From G965212025 sp965215765 (lineage in GTDB: Bacteria > Pseudomonadota > Gammaproteobacteria > Poriferisulfidales > Oxydemutatoraceae), in assembly GCA_965215765.1 (NCBI GenBank), contig OZ244118.1:868001-932000 (forward strand): a stretch of 64,000 nucleotides of DNA, in the 5' to 3' direction. The first letter of the stretch is position 1. Every line of letters begins with the position of its first letter. This document shows, piece by piece, positions 43,652 to 53,500 of this stretch. Below the pieces are notes generated by a model. It had not been told where the DNA came from. It saw only the letters and a list, made by a program, of their open reading frames with translations, and ran no database searches. The position numbers and the translations under genes were made by a program.

Positions 43652-43735
43652 GCGGAAGTGGCGGAACTGGTAGACGCGCTGGCTTTAGGTGCCAGTGGGG
43701 GTTACCCCGTGAGAGTTCGAGTCTCTCCTTTCGCA
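43652..43735 (+). tRNA. tRNA-Leu (anticodon UAG)
   Basis: 84 nt. Acceptor stem GCGGAAG pairs with CTTTCGC (one G-U). The anticodon arm is CTGGC-TTTAGGT-GCCAG, anticodon TAG, reading CUA/CUN leucine codons. A long variable arm (TGGGGGTTACCCCGT) marks it as a class II tRNA, and the T arm has GAGAG-TTCGAGT-CTCTC. The discriminator is A and the 3' CCA is not encoded. The D arm contains GGCGGAACTGGTAGACGC. Confidence 0.97.
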
Positions 43736-43920
43736 GCGATTTCTTTTCAGAGGCAAGTCTGGTGAGCCACACGGCTCCCAAGCTTGGTTCTGAGCCTTCA
43801 TCAAGCCGGTTGCCGCATAAAGGTGGTGCTGTTGCGAAGAGGCTGGCGAGCTGGTGTCGCATCAGTTCAGGCCGAAAGTGTTTTGGTTTTTTCCGGGTTT
43901 TGCCTTGAGGTGACAGAGAA

Positions 43921-45252
43921 GTGAAAGTTGAAATCAACGAGGTTGGCGAGCTACAACGGCGCCTGACCTTTCGTCTGCCTTCCGAGGCACTTAAAAAAGC
44001 CGCGCAGGAGAAGCTCGCGGCTCTGGGGAATACCGTTCGTCTGGATGGTTTTCGGCCTGGAAAAGTTCCGAAAAGCGTTCTGGTTTCGCGCTATGCCGAG
44101 TCTGTGCGTACCGATGTCGTCAGAGACATGGTGTCGGAATATCTCACGGAAATCGTCAAAGAAATGCGAGTCAGGCTTGCCGGTCAAGTCGTATTGAACG
44201 GGATTCGCGAGTTGGTGGACGAGGGTCTGAAGGTGACTTGCACGATTGAGATCATGTCTGAGTTTGAGCTGGCAAAACTGAATGGCGGTGTGATTCTCCG
44301 GCATCAGGTTCCGGACAATGATGAGAATTTTGTTCAGTTTATCCAGCAACATATCGGGAACGGCTTGCTGGGAAAGGAAGAATCGGAAGAGCCGGTCAAG
44401 GATGGGGATTCTGTTCTGCTGAGCTTTGACCACGCTGAAGACCTGGTGCTTTTTTCATCAGATGAAGGTGGAAAACTGCTTCTGAGCCTGGCCGGTTTGC
44501 CCCGGGACGATTTGATGCTTCAGGCATTATCGGGCGCGTCCAAAGGGGAGCGGTGCTCTGTCCATTGTGATTTTCCGGAGAATTTTCCGAATGAAACGGT
44601 GGCCGGCACAAAGCGAACTGTGTGCTGCACTGTGGAACGTGTCTGGACGAAACCGCGAGACAATCCGGGCAAAGAGGCGTTGATTGAACAAATACGAGAG
44701 GAGCAAGATGCCCACGATTACGAAAAGAAAATACGGCACCTGATGCAGAATTCCCTGGATGTCGGGGAACGGAACTGCCTGCGTTGGCAGGTCGATGCCT
44801 TGTTGCTCGAACGGCACTCCTTTCCGGTTCCTGAGAGTCTGGTTGCTTCACAGTCAGCGCACCTTGCTGAGGCAGTGAAGTCGTGGGAGCCAGTTCGTTT
44901 GCTGAGAACTTTTGCTGCCTATGGGACGGATGCCTTGAAAAAAGTGGCGACTCGCCAGATAAGGCTGAATGAACTGCGAGTCAAGGTTCTGGCGCTCTCG
45001 GATTTCAAATTTGACGAGAATCATTTTTATCAGCAACTTCAGGAGATGCCCGGATATGAAAATATCGGAAAGAACCCACCTTCCGAAGAAGCGATGGCAA
45101 GACTAAAAGAGGCGGGGCAGGCTAATCAGGAAGAGAGGGTCGTGATAAGATGGGCTCTTGAGCAGGCCGACGTTCAGGACAGGGAAGTGAGCTATTCCGA
45201 GTTTTATGAACACTATTCAAAGTTGCGGCGTGCCGATCTGCTATTCAGTTAA
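43921..45252 (+). CDS. tig: Trigger factor
   Basis: Ribosome-associated chaperone (with a peptidyl-prolyl isomerase-type domain) that holds nascent chains at the exit tunnel. The 443-residue product begins with GTG at 43921, preceded by GAGGTGA at 8-9 nt. The ribosome-binding signature GFRPGKVPKSVL lies near residues 40-51 (usually GFRxGKVP). The middle FKBP-like domain (about 150-245) is divergent, and the C-terminal helical domain with LRWQVDALLLERHSFPVPES is present. It lies directly upstream of clpP, the standard tig-clpP-clpX-lon order, with a 6-nt gap. Confidence 0.94.
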   Translation: MKVEINEVGELQRRLTFRLPSEALKKAAQEKLAALGNTVRLDGFRPGKVPKSVLVSRYAESVRTDVVRDMVSEYLTEIVKEMRVRLAGQVVLNGIRELVDEGLKVTCTIEIMSEFELAKLNGGVILRHQVPDNDENFVQFIQQHIGNGLLGKEESEEPVKDGDSVLLSFDHAEDLVLFSSDEGGKLLLSLAGLPRDDLMLQALSGASKGERCSVHCDFPENFPNETVAGTKRTVCCTVERVWTKPRDNPGKEALIEQIREEQDAHDYEKKIRHLMQNSLDVGERNCLRWQVDALLLERHSFPVPESLVASQSAHLAEAVKSWEPVRLLRTFAAYGTDALKKVATRQIRLNELRVKVLALSDFKFDENHFYQQLQEMPGYENIGKNPPSEEAMARLKEAGQANQEERVVIRWALEQADVQDREVSYSEFYEHYSKLRRADLLFS

Positions 45253-45258
45253 ACAGTC

Positions 45259-45846
45259 ATGAATTTGGTTCCTATTGTTGTTGAGCAAAGCCCGCGTGGA
45301 GAGCGTGCCTACGATATTTTCTCCAGATTGCTCAAGGAGCGGGTCATTTTCATCATGGGTCCGATTTCTGACGAAACCGCAAACCTAGTGGTCGCGCAGA
45401 TGCTGTTCCTGGAATCAGACAATCAGGAAAAAGACATCAGTCTTTACATCAATTCCCCGGGTGGTGAGATCAGTGCCGGCATGGCGATTTATGACACGAT
45501 GCAGTTCGTCAAGCCTGACGTGAGCACCTTGTGTATCGGACAAGCGTCCAGCATGGGTGCGGTTCTGCTTGCCGGCGGTTGCAAAGGCAAGCGTTATGCG
45601 TTGACGCACTCGCGCATCATGATTCACCAGCCCTTGGGCGGCGTGAGTGGACAGGTCACGGAAATCGATATTCACGCACGCGAGTTGTTGCGTTTACGAA
45701 CTGTCGTGAACGGCATCCTGGCGAAACACTCCGGGAAAAGCTTGAGAAAAATACAGTCAGATACCGAGCGAGATCGCTTCATGACGGGTAAGGAAGCGGT
45801 TGACTATGGTCTGGTTGATACGCTTTTGAGCAAGAGAAGCGACTAA
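45259..45846 (+). CDS. clpP: ATP-dependent Clp protease proteolytic subunit
   Basis: Self-compartmentalised serine protease, the tetradecamer partner of ClpX. 195 residues, with the catalytic triad Ser98 (GQASSMGAVLL), His123 (SRIMIHQPLGG) and Asp172 (DTERDRFM), and the oxyanion/strand motif INSPGGEISAGMAIYD. The N-terminus NLVPIVVEQSPRGERAYDI starts almost at the mature end of other ClpPs, so little or no propeptide is predicted. It begins 6 nt after tig. Confidence 0.97.
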   Translation: MNLVPIVVEQSPRGERAYDIFSRLLKERVIFIMGPISDETANLVVAQMLFLESDNQEKDISLYINSPGGEISAGMAIYDTMQFVKPDVSTLCIGQASSMGAVLLAGGCKGKRYALTHSRIMIHQPLGGVSGQVTEIDIHARELLRLRTVVNGILAKHSGKSLRKIQSDTERDRFMTGKEAVDYGLVDTLLSKRSD

Positions 45847-45933
45847 GGGGTGAGGGAGAAGTGAGCACTCTCACGTTTTGCTTTGGGGCGCTTTCTGTAA
45901 AGTTCTGTTTTATGTTGACTGGTGACACAAACG

Positions 45934-47211
45934 ATGGCGAAAGGTAAAAAACCGCATTCCAAAAAAGAAAAGATGAACTGTTCTTTTTGCGGCAAAGAGC
46001 AAGGCAGCGTCAAGAATTTGATTGCCGGTGCCGATGCGTTCATTTGTGGGGAATGCGTGACGCTTTGCGCGGAGATTCTTTTTGAGTCCCGGAGTGAGAA
46101 AAAACATACCAAAATAGACGACTTGCCGGCTCCCCGGGACGTCAAGGAGTATCTGGATCGGCATGTTGTCGGCCAGGATCAGGCGAAAAAAGTGCTTTCT
46201 GTGGCAATCCACAATCATTACAAGCGATTGCACGTAAGGCAGATGAAGAAAAAAGAGAGCGTGGAGATCGCCAAAAGCAATGTTCTGCTCATAGGTCCCA
46301 CCGGATGTGGAAAAACTCTCCTTGCCCAGACTTTGGCGAGATTTCTGCAAGTTCCTTTTACCATTGCCGATGCGACAGCTCTTACCGAAGCCGGTTATGT
46401 TGGTGAAGATGTGGAGAATATTATTCAAAGGCTGTTGAGCAATTGCGACTACGATACAGAAATGGCCAAGAAGGGCATCGTCTACATAGATGAAATAGAC
46501 AAGCTGTCGCGTAAATCCGAAAACCCGTCCATTACCCGCGATGTTTCCGGTGAAGGTGTGCAACAAGCCCTGCTCAAGCTGATTGAGGGTTCGGTCGCTT
46601 CAATCCCGCCGCAAGGGGGGCGCAAGCACCCGCAACAAGAATTTTTACACGTGGACACCAGTGACATCCTGTTTATTTGTGGAGGTGCTTTTGACGGACT
46701 GGAAAAAGTCATTCAGCAGCGGACTTCGCGTGGCGGGATTGGCTATGCTGCCGAGCTCAAAGACCCGAACGACAGGCGCTCCTTTACGCAAACTCTGAAG
46801 GAAGTGCAGGCCAGGGATTTAATAAGTTACGGGCTTATTCCGGAGTTTGTCGGCCGTTTGTCAGTGGACGTGGTTCTTGATGAACTCTCCGAGGAGGATC
46901 TGGTGCGAGTTTTGACTGAGCCGGAAAGCTCGCTCATCGCCCAATACCGCTATTTGTTTTCTCTGGAGGGTGTAGAGCTGGAATTTCAGGCAGGCGCGCT
47001 TCAGGAGGTTGCCAAAAAGGCAATTGAAATGGGAACCGGTGCACGTGGCCTGCGTTCCATATTGGAGCACATGCTCCTGGACACCATGTTTGATTTGCCG
47101 TCATTCAGCGAAACCAGGAAGGTCATTGTTGATAAAGAAGTTGTGGCGGGTAAACGCGCACCCCTGGTGATATATGATGAGGATAAAAAAGTTGCTTGCG
47201 CTCCCAAGTAG
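45934..47211 (+). CDS. clpX: ATP-dependent Clp protease ATPase subunit ClpX
   Basis: AAA+ unfoldase that feeds substrates to ClpP. The N-terminal C4 zinc domain (CSFCGKEQ ... FICGECVTLC) recruits adaptors and substrates; Walker A is GPTGCGKT, Walker B IVYIDEIDK, followed by the pore loop GYVGEDVE upstream and RKHPQQEF. The ATG at 45934 (MAKGKKPHS) is preferred to an in-frame GTG at 45922, having GGTGA 8 nt upstream and the normal family start. An 87-bp gap separates it from clpP. Confidence 0.96.
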   Translation: MAKGKKPHSKKEKMNCSFCGKEQGSVKNLIAGADAFICGECVTLCAEILFESRSEKKHTKIDDLPAPRDVKEYLDRHVVGQDQAKKVLSVAIHNHYKRLHVRQMKKKESVEIAKSNVLLIGPTGCGKTLLAQTLARFLQVPFTIADATALTEAGYVGEDVENIIQRLLSNCDYDTEMAKKGIVYIDEIDKLSRKSENPSITRDVSGEGVQQALLKLIEGSVASIPPQGGRKHPQQEFLHVDTSDILFICGGAFDGLEKVIQQRTSRGGIGYAAELKDPNDRRSFTQTLKEVQARDLISYGLIPEFVGRLSVDVVLDELSEEDLVRVLTEPESSLIAQYRYLFSLEGVELEFQAGALQEVAKKAIEMGTGARGLRSILEHMLLDTMFDLPSFSETRKVIVDKEVVAGKRAPLVIYDEDKKVACAPK

Positions 47212-47347
47212 CCTGGTCTTGGTAATGTTGGGGGCACATGGTGAAGTGCCTGTAACAAGAGCTTTTGGTGTTTTTATGTTTTTTGCTTCCAGCCCGATGC
47301 TTGTACCTGCGTCAGCTGGACGAGAGCATTCATGATGAGAGGAACTT

Positions 47348-49774
47348 ATGTCAACTGAGGCTTTTGAAATTCCGGTGTTGCCTTTGCGGGATGTGGTGAT
47401 TTTCCCGCACATGGTCATACCTCTTTTCGTTGGGCGGGAACGCTCTGTGAACGCTTTGGATGTCGCCATGTCCACAGACAAGAAAATTCTGCTGGTGGCA
47501 CAGAAAAAGGCGGAAGAGGACGCGCCCAGCGCGGAAGATATTTACAAGGTTGGCACTATCTCCAGCGTGATGCAGCTCATCAAGCTGCCAGACAACACGA
47601 CGAAGGTTTTGGTTGAGGGGGGAGAAAGAGCCAAGATCGTGAGCTACATGGAAGGGGAAAGCTATCTGTCCGCCAAAGGCTTCGTGATCGAAACAGATAG
47701 TGGTGGTGACGAAAAGAAACAGAAACAGACTGATGTGCTTGCCCGCTCGCTCCTGTCACGCTTTTCCCAATACGCGAAACTGAGAAAAAGAGGGTTGGTT
47801 GACGTTCTGAACTCCATGAGCGGCGTGGATAGTCCGGAGCGATTGGGCGACATGATTGCCACGCACCTCATGGTGAAAATTGAAGAGAAGCAAAAAGTGC
47901 TGGAAACCCCGAAAGTCTTTGATCGCCTGCGCTTCTTGTTGGGTCTGGTCGAAAGCGAAATAGACGTGATGCAAATTGAGCAACGCATCCGCGGGCGCGT
48001 AAAGAAACAAATGGAGAAAAGCCAGAGGGAGTATTACCTGAGTGAGCAAATGAAGGCCATTCAAAAAGAACTCGGGGGAGCGAGCGATGTCTTTGATGAA
48101 GGCGCTGAGTACAAAAAGAAAATAGAAAAGGTGGGAATGCCGCCGGCAGTCAAAGAAAAAGCTTTGCTGGAACTGACCCGCCTGGGCATGATGTCCGCTT
48201 TGTCTGCAGAAGCGACCGTTGTCCGGAATTATCTGGACTGGCTGGTAGGAGTTCCCTGGAAAAGTCGTACGAAGCTGAAGATCAGCCTGGAGAAAGCGGA
48301 GAAAATCCTGAACGACGACCATTTTGGTCTGGAGAAAGTCAAAGAGCGCATCCTGGAATATCTGGCCGTGCAAACCCGGATCAAGAAAGTCAAAGGCTCA
48401 ATACTGTGTCTGGTCGGACCACCTGGCGTGGGAAAGACCTCTCTGGGGCGTTCCATAGCGCGAGCGACGAGCAGAAAATTTGTTCGCATGACCTTAGGCG
48501 GCGTTCGTGACGAGGCGGAAATTCGTGGCCACCGCAGAACCTACATAGGGGCTTTGCCTGGAAAGCTGGTGCAGAATCTCGCTAAAGTCGGCGTGAATAA
48601 TCCTTTGTTTTTACTGGATGAGCTTGACAAAATGTCAATGGATTTTCGTGGTGACCCGGCTTCCGCACTTCTGGAAGTGTTGGATCCGGAACAAAACCAT
48701 ACCTTTCAGGATCATTACCTGGAAGTTGACTTCGATTTGTCGAACGTCATGTTTGTCTGTACGGCAAACAGCCTGAATATCCCGATTCCTTTGCTGGACA
48801 GGATGGAAGTGATCAGGCTTTCCGGATACACCGAAGAAGAAAAAATGAATATTGCTTCCTCCTTCCTCGTTCCCAAGCAAATAAAAGACCACGGCTTGAA
48901 AAAAGGGGAATTGGAGTTCACATCTCCGGCACTCAGGGACATTATTCGCTACTACACCCGCGAGGCAGGTGTCCGGGGCTTGGAACGGGAAATTTCAAAG
49001 ATCAGCCGCAAAGTCGTGAGAAAAATCCTGAGCGACCCCAAAACAGATTCTGTGCGGTTGCGCCGGGCTTCCTTGTCCGAATTTCTTGGTGTGCGCCGCT
49101 TTCGTTTCGGCTTGGCGGACAGTGAGAACCGGGTTGGTCAGGTGACCGGTCTGGCATGGACAGAAACGGGGGGTGATCTGTTGACAGTTGAAGTGGCAGT
49201 GATTCCCGGAAAAGGCAAGCTGATACAAACCGGGCAGTTGGGTTCTGTGATGCAGGAGTCAGTGAAAGCAGCCTTGACAGTGGTCAGGAGTCGCGCAGAG
49301 GGAATCGGTATAGAAGTCGATTTTCAGGATAAAACTGATGTACACGTACACGTTCCGGAAGGGGCCATTCCGAAGGATGGTCCTAGTGCCGGAATCACAG
49401 TTTGTACAGCACTGGTATCGGCGTTAACGAATATTCCTGCCAATGCTGGCGTGGCAATGACTGGCGAGATTACTTTGCGCGGTGAAGTTTTGCCAATTGG
49501 AGGACTGAAAGAGAAACTGCTGGCCGCTTTGAGGGGTGGCATCAAAACTGTTTTGATTCCCAGTGAGAACAATAAAGATTTGAAGGACATTCCTAACCAG
49601 ATTCTTCGCAAATTGAACGTGATCAGTGTGCGCTGGTTTGAGGAAGTTCTGGATATCGCGCTTTTGAGGAACCCTGTGGTTGTTGCTCCGGAAAAGGAAG
49701 TTCCTGAAGAACAGTTGGAAGTGGAAACCGAAGGCGAGACAACGTCAGGGTCAAAAATCCCCTCAAGACACTAG
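47348..49774 (+). CDS. lon: Lon ATP-dependent protease
   Basis: Homo-oligomeric AAA+ protease degrading misfolded and regulatory proteins. 808 residues: N-domain (IPVLPLRDVVIFPHMVIPLF), Walker A GPPGVGKTSLGR, Walker B LFLLDELDK, and a C-terminal protease domain with the Ser680-Lys721 dyad (PKDGPSAGI and GGLKEKLLAA), practically the E. coli positions (679/722). GAGAGGAAC lies before the ATG at 47348. A HU gene usually follows lon in gammaproteobacteria but not here. Confidence 0.97.
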   Translation: MSTEAFEIPVLPLRDVVIFPHMVIPLFVGRERSVNALDVAMSTDKKILLVAQKKAEEDAPSAEDIYKVGTISSVMQLIKLPDNTTKVLVEGGERAKIVSYMEGESYLSAKGFVIETDSGGDEKKQKQTDVLARSLLSRFSQYAKLRKRGLVDVLNSMSGVDSPERLGDMIATHLMVKIEEKQKVLETPKVFDRLRFLLGLVESEIDVMQIEQRIRGRVKKQMEKSQREYYLSEQMKAIQKELGGASDVFDEGAEYKKKIEKVGMPPAVKEKALLELTRLGMMSALSAEATVVRNYLDWLVGVPWKSRTKLKISLEKAEKILNDDHFGLEKVKERILEYLAVQTRIKKVKGSILCLVGPPGVGKTSLGRSIARATSRKFVRMTLGGVRDEAEIRGHRRTYIGALPGKLVQNLAKVGVNNPLFLLDELDKMSMDFRGDPASALLEVLDPEQNHTFQDHYLEVDFDLSNVMFVCTANSLNIPIPLLDRMEVIRLSGYTEEEKMNIASSFLVPKQIKDHGLKKGELEFTSPALRDIIRYYTREAGVRGLEREISKISRKVVRKILSDPKTDSVRLRRASLSEFLGVRRFRFGLADSENRVGQVTGLAWTETGGDLLTVEVAVIPGKGKLIQTGQLGSVMQESVKAALTVVRSRAEGIGIEVDFQDKTDVHVHVPEGAIPKDGPSAGITVCTALVSALTNIPANAGVAMTGEITLRGEVLPIGGLKEKLLAALRGGIKTVLIPSENNKDLKDIPNQILRKLNVISVRWFEEVLDIALLRNPVVVAPEKEVPEEQLEVETEGETTSGSKIPSRH

Positions 49775-49788
49775 GCACTTTGGCAGTA

Positions 49789-49810
49789 GTCCGGAAAGCC
49801 AATTCCGGAC
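49789..49810 (+). terminator. Hairpin just after lon
   Basis: A perfect 8-bp stem GTCCGGAA / TTCCGGAC with loop AGCCAA begins 15 nt after the lon stop. No T-tract follows, so it is not a textbook intrinsic terminator; it may protect the 3' end or act with Rho. Confidence 0.4.
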
Positions 49811-49990
49811 AAGAGAAAGCAGGGAAGGGGTGCCTGCGGTGCGCGGGGACGCGAGTCAGAAATAAGCGTGGCTGTGGCGGGAGGCGGGGCATGATTCCCG
49901 TCTTCAAATCTCCGGTCGCCAGCCGTTTTCCGGAAATGGGAACGGTGAATCCTCTTTAGACACTCCCGCTATAGCTGACGGTTCCAGGTC

Positions 49991-50031
49991 GTTTCACCTG
50001 CACATTCGAAGCAGGCAAGCGATCGTGAAAC
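49991..50031. repeat. Inverted repeat between lon and dksA
   Basis: GTTTCAC (49991-49997) pairs with GTGAAAC (50025-50031), with an inner CTGC/GCAG. It lies 17 bp beyond the dksA stop, between convergent genes, and could fold in either transcript. No T-run follows on either strand. Confidence 0.4.
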
Positions 50032-50047
50032 GCCGGATTAAACAGCG

Positions 50048-50506
50048 TCAGGTGCTTCTGATTCCTCTTTCGATTTGTTCCTTGTGCGTTTTGCAATCAA
50101 TGCAAAGCGTTGAAGTGGGTCTGGCATCCAGGCGCTCAGTCCCTATTTTTTCCCCACATTCGTGGCAGTAACCGTAAGTCCCTATCTCCAAGCTTTTCAA
50201 GGCAAGGTCAATCATTCTAATCTGCTGGGTTTCTCTGTCTCTCGTTTGCAACTCGAAGTTAAACCCTTCTTCGTGAGATGCGCGGTCACCCTCGTCAGAA
50301 AAACTAGTGGGATCTCTTTGCAGGTTTTCCAAAGGTCGGTTGGTTTCTTCCATGAGGCGTTCTCGCATGCGCGTCAACCTGGTCAGAAAACGTCTCCGCT
50401 CTCTCGCACCTATGTAGTTCGCTCTTCGTTTGGGTCTCCTTTTGACGACACTTGGCAGCTTTACTTTTGCGATGGCTGGTGCTGGAGGCTGACTGATCGC
50501 CGTCAC
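50048..50506 (-). CDS. dksA: DksA, RNA polymerase-binding transcription factor (core domain)
   Basis: DksA enters the RNA polymerase secondary channel and, with ppGpp, adjusts initiation at rRNA and amino-acid promoters. The core shows the coiled coil (ARERRRFLTRLTRMRERLME), the tip motif DEGDRA (the functional DxxDxA), and the zinc finger CHEC...CIDC with the ARPTSTLCIDCKT signature. The GTG at 50506 is the first usable start in the core, but the frame remains open upstream through Lys/Ala repeats (ATPVSKK, SQSLKDAAAPKATAK) to about 50970 without a convincing start or ribosome site. The real protein therefore probably begins much further upstream, possibly at 55605, with the intervening frame breaks as the obstacle. 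Some Xanthomonas-type DksA proteins also carry a Lys/Ala-rich N-terminus, but far shorter. Confidence 0.85.
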   Translation of the reverse strand: MTAISQPPAPAIAKVKLPSVVKRRPKRRANYIGARERRRFLTRLTRMRERLMEETNRPLENLQRDPTSFSDEGDRASHEEGFNFELQTRDRETQQIRMIDLALKSLEIGTYGYCHECGEKIGTERLDARPTSTLCIDCKTHKEQIERGIRST

Positions 50507-53500
50507 CTTTTTGCTGACAGGGGTTGCCTTTTTTGTCTTTGCTGTCTTAGTCGGCTTGGCCGTAGCTTTGGGAGCCGTTGTGCTTTTCAGTGACTTCTTG
50601 GTCGCTGTCTCCTTTTTTGCCTTGGTTGCCTTTACCTCAGCTTTAGGGTCTGGTTTTTTCTTCTTGGTTTCCTTTGCTGTAGCTTTAGGAGCCGCCGCGT
50701 CTTTTAGAGACTGACTGGCTGCTTTCGCCTTTTTGGTGGCAGGAGCTGCCTTTTTTGTCTTTTTCGGCTTGGGTGGCTTTGACCCAGCTTCAGGGTCTGG
50801 CTTTTTCTTCTTGGCTGCCTTTGCTGTGGCTTTAGGAGCCGCCGCGTCTTTTAGAGACTGACTGGCTGCTTTCGCCTTTTTTGTCTTTTTCGGCTTGGCT
50901 GGCTTTGTCCCAGCTTCAGGGTCTGGTTTTTTCTTCTTGGCTGCCTTTGCTGTAGCTTTAGGAGCCGCCGCGTCTTTTAGAGACTGACTGGCTGCTTTCG
51001 CCTTTTTGGTGGCAGGAGCTGCCTTTTTTGTCTTTTTCGGCTTGGCTGGCTTTGTCCAGCTTCAGGGTCTGGTTTTTTCTTCTTGGCTGCCTTTGCTGTG
51101 GCTTTAGGAGCCGCCGCGTCTTTTAGAGACTGACTGGCTGCTTTCGCAGGAGTTGCCTTTTTTGTCTTTTTCGGCTTGGCTGGCTTTGTCCCAGCTTCAG
51201 GGTCTGGTTTTTTCTTCTTGGTTGCCTTTGCTGTAGCTTTAGGAGCCGCCGCGTCTTTTAGAGACTGACTGGCTGCTTTCGCCTTTTTTGTCTTTTTCGG
51301 CTTGGGTGGCTTTGACCCAGCTTCAGGGTCTGGCTTTTTCTTCTTGGCTGCCTTTGCTGTAGCTTTAGGAGCCGCTGCGTCTTTTAGAGACTGACTGGCT
51401 GCTTTCGCCTTTTTTGTCTTTTTCGGCTTGGCTGGCTTTGTCCCAGCTTCAGGGTCTGGTTTTTTCTTCTTGGTTGCCTTTGCTGTAGCTTTAGGAGCCG
51501 CCGCGTCTTTTAGAGACTGACTGGCTGCTTTCGCCTTTTTTGTCTTTTTCGGCTTGGCTGGCTTTGACCCAGCTTCAGGGTCTGGTTTTTTCTTCTTGGC
51601 TGCCTTTGCTGTAGCTTTAGGAGCCGCCGCTTCTTTTAGAGACTGACTGGCTGCTTTCGCCTTTTTTGTCTTTTTCGGCTTGGCTGGCTTTGTCCCAGCT
51701 TCAGGGTCTGGTTTTTTCTTCTTGGCTGCCTTTGCTGTAGCTTTAGGAGCCGCCGCGTCTTTTAGAGACTGACTGGCTGCTTTCGCCTTTTTTGTCTTTT
51801 TCGGCTTGGCTGGCTTTGTCTCAGCTTTAGGGTCTGGCTTTTTCTTCTTGGTTGCCTTTGCTGTAGCTTTAGGAGCCGTCGCGTCTTTTAGAGACTGACT
51901 GGCTGCTTTCGCCTTTTTGTTTTTTTCGGTCTTTTTCGGCTTGGCTGGCTTTGTCCCAGCTTCAGGGTCTGGTTTTTTCTTCTTGGCTGCCTTTGCTGTA
52001 GCTTTAGGAGCCGCCGCGTCTTTTAGAGACTGACTGGCTGCTTTCGCCTTTTTTGTCTTTTTCGGCTTGGGTGGCTTTGTCTCAGCTTCAGGGTCTGGCT
52101 TTTTCGGCTTGGCTGCCTTTGCTGTAGCTTTAGGAGCCGTCGCTTCTTTTAGAGACTGACTGGCTGCTTTCGCCTTTTTTGTTTTTCGGCTTGGGTGGCT
52201 TTGTCCCAGCTTCAGGGTCTGGCTTTTTCTTCTTGGCTACCTTTGTCTCAGCTTTAGGAGTCGTTGCTTCTTTCAGTGACTGACTGGCTGCTGCCGCCTT
52301 TTTCGTCTTTGCTGGGTGGCTTTTTTGTTTTGGCTACCTTTGTCTCAACTTTAGGAGTCGCTGCTTCTTTTAGAGACTGACTGGTTGCTTTCGCCTTTTT
52401 GGTGGCAGGAGCTGCCTTTTTTGTTTTTTTCGGCTTGGGTGGCTTTGTCCCAGCTTCAGGGTCTGGTTTTTTCTTCTTGTCTGCCTTTGCTGTAGCTTCA
52501 GGAGCCGTCGCTTCTTTTAGAGACTGACTGGCTGCTTTCGCCTTTTTTGTTTTTTTCGGCTTGGCTGGCTTTGTCCCAGCTTCAGGGTCTGGTTTTTTCT
52601 TCTTGTCTGCCTTTGCTGTAGCTTTAGGAGCCGCCGCTTCTTTTAGAGACTGACTGGCTGCTTTCGCCTTTTTTGTCTTTTTCGGCTTGGCTGGCTTTGT
52701 CCCAGCTTCAGGGTCTGGCTTTTTCTTCTTGGCTGCCTTTGCTGTAGCTTCAGGAGCCGTCGCTTCTTTTAGAGACTGACTGGCTGCTTTCGCCTTTTTT
52801 GTCTTTTTCGGCTTGGCTGGCTTTGACCCAGCTTCAGGGTCTGGTTTTTTCTTCTTGGCTGCCTTTGCTGTAGCTTTAGGAGCCGTCGCTTCTTTTAGAG
52901 ACTGACTGGCTGCTTTCGCCTTTTTTGTTTTTTTCGGCTTGGCTGGCTTTGACCCAGCTTCAGGGTCTGGTTTTTTCTTCTTGGCTGCCTTTGCTGTAGC
53001 TTCAGGAGCCGTCGCTTCTTTTAGAGACTGAGCTGGCTGCTTTCGTGGCTTTGTTTTTTGGGTCTTTTTCGGCTTGGTTGCCTTTTCTGTAGCTTTAGGA
53101 GCCGTCGCTTCTTTTAGAGACTGACTGGCTGCTTTCGCCTTTTTTGTCTTTTTCGGCTTGGCTGGCTTTGTCCCAGCTTCAGGGTCTGGCTTTTTCGCCT
53201 TGGCTGCCTTTTCTGTAGCTTTAGGAGCCGTTGCGTCTTTTAGAGACTGACTGGCTGCTTTCGCCTTTTTTGTCTTTTTCGGCTTGGGTGGCTTTGTCCC
53301 AGCTTCAGGGTCTGGCTTCTTCTTGGGTGGCTTTGTCTCAGCTTTAGGGTCTGGCTTCTTCTTGGGTGGCTTTGTCTCAGCTTTAGGGTCTGGTTTTTTC
53401 TTCTTGGCTGCCTTTTCTGTAGCTTTAGGAGCCGTCGCTTCTTTTAGAGACTGACTGGCTGCTTTCGCCTTTTTTGTCTTTTGGCTGCTTTCGCCTTTTT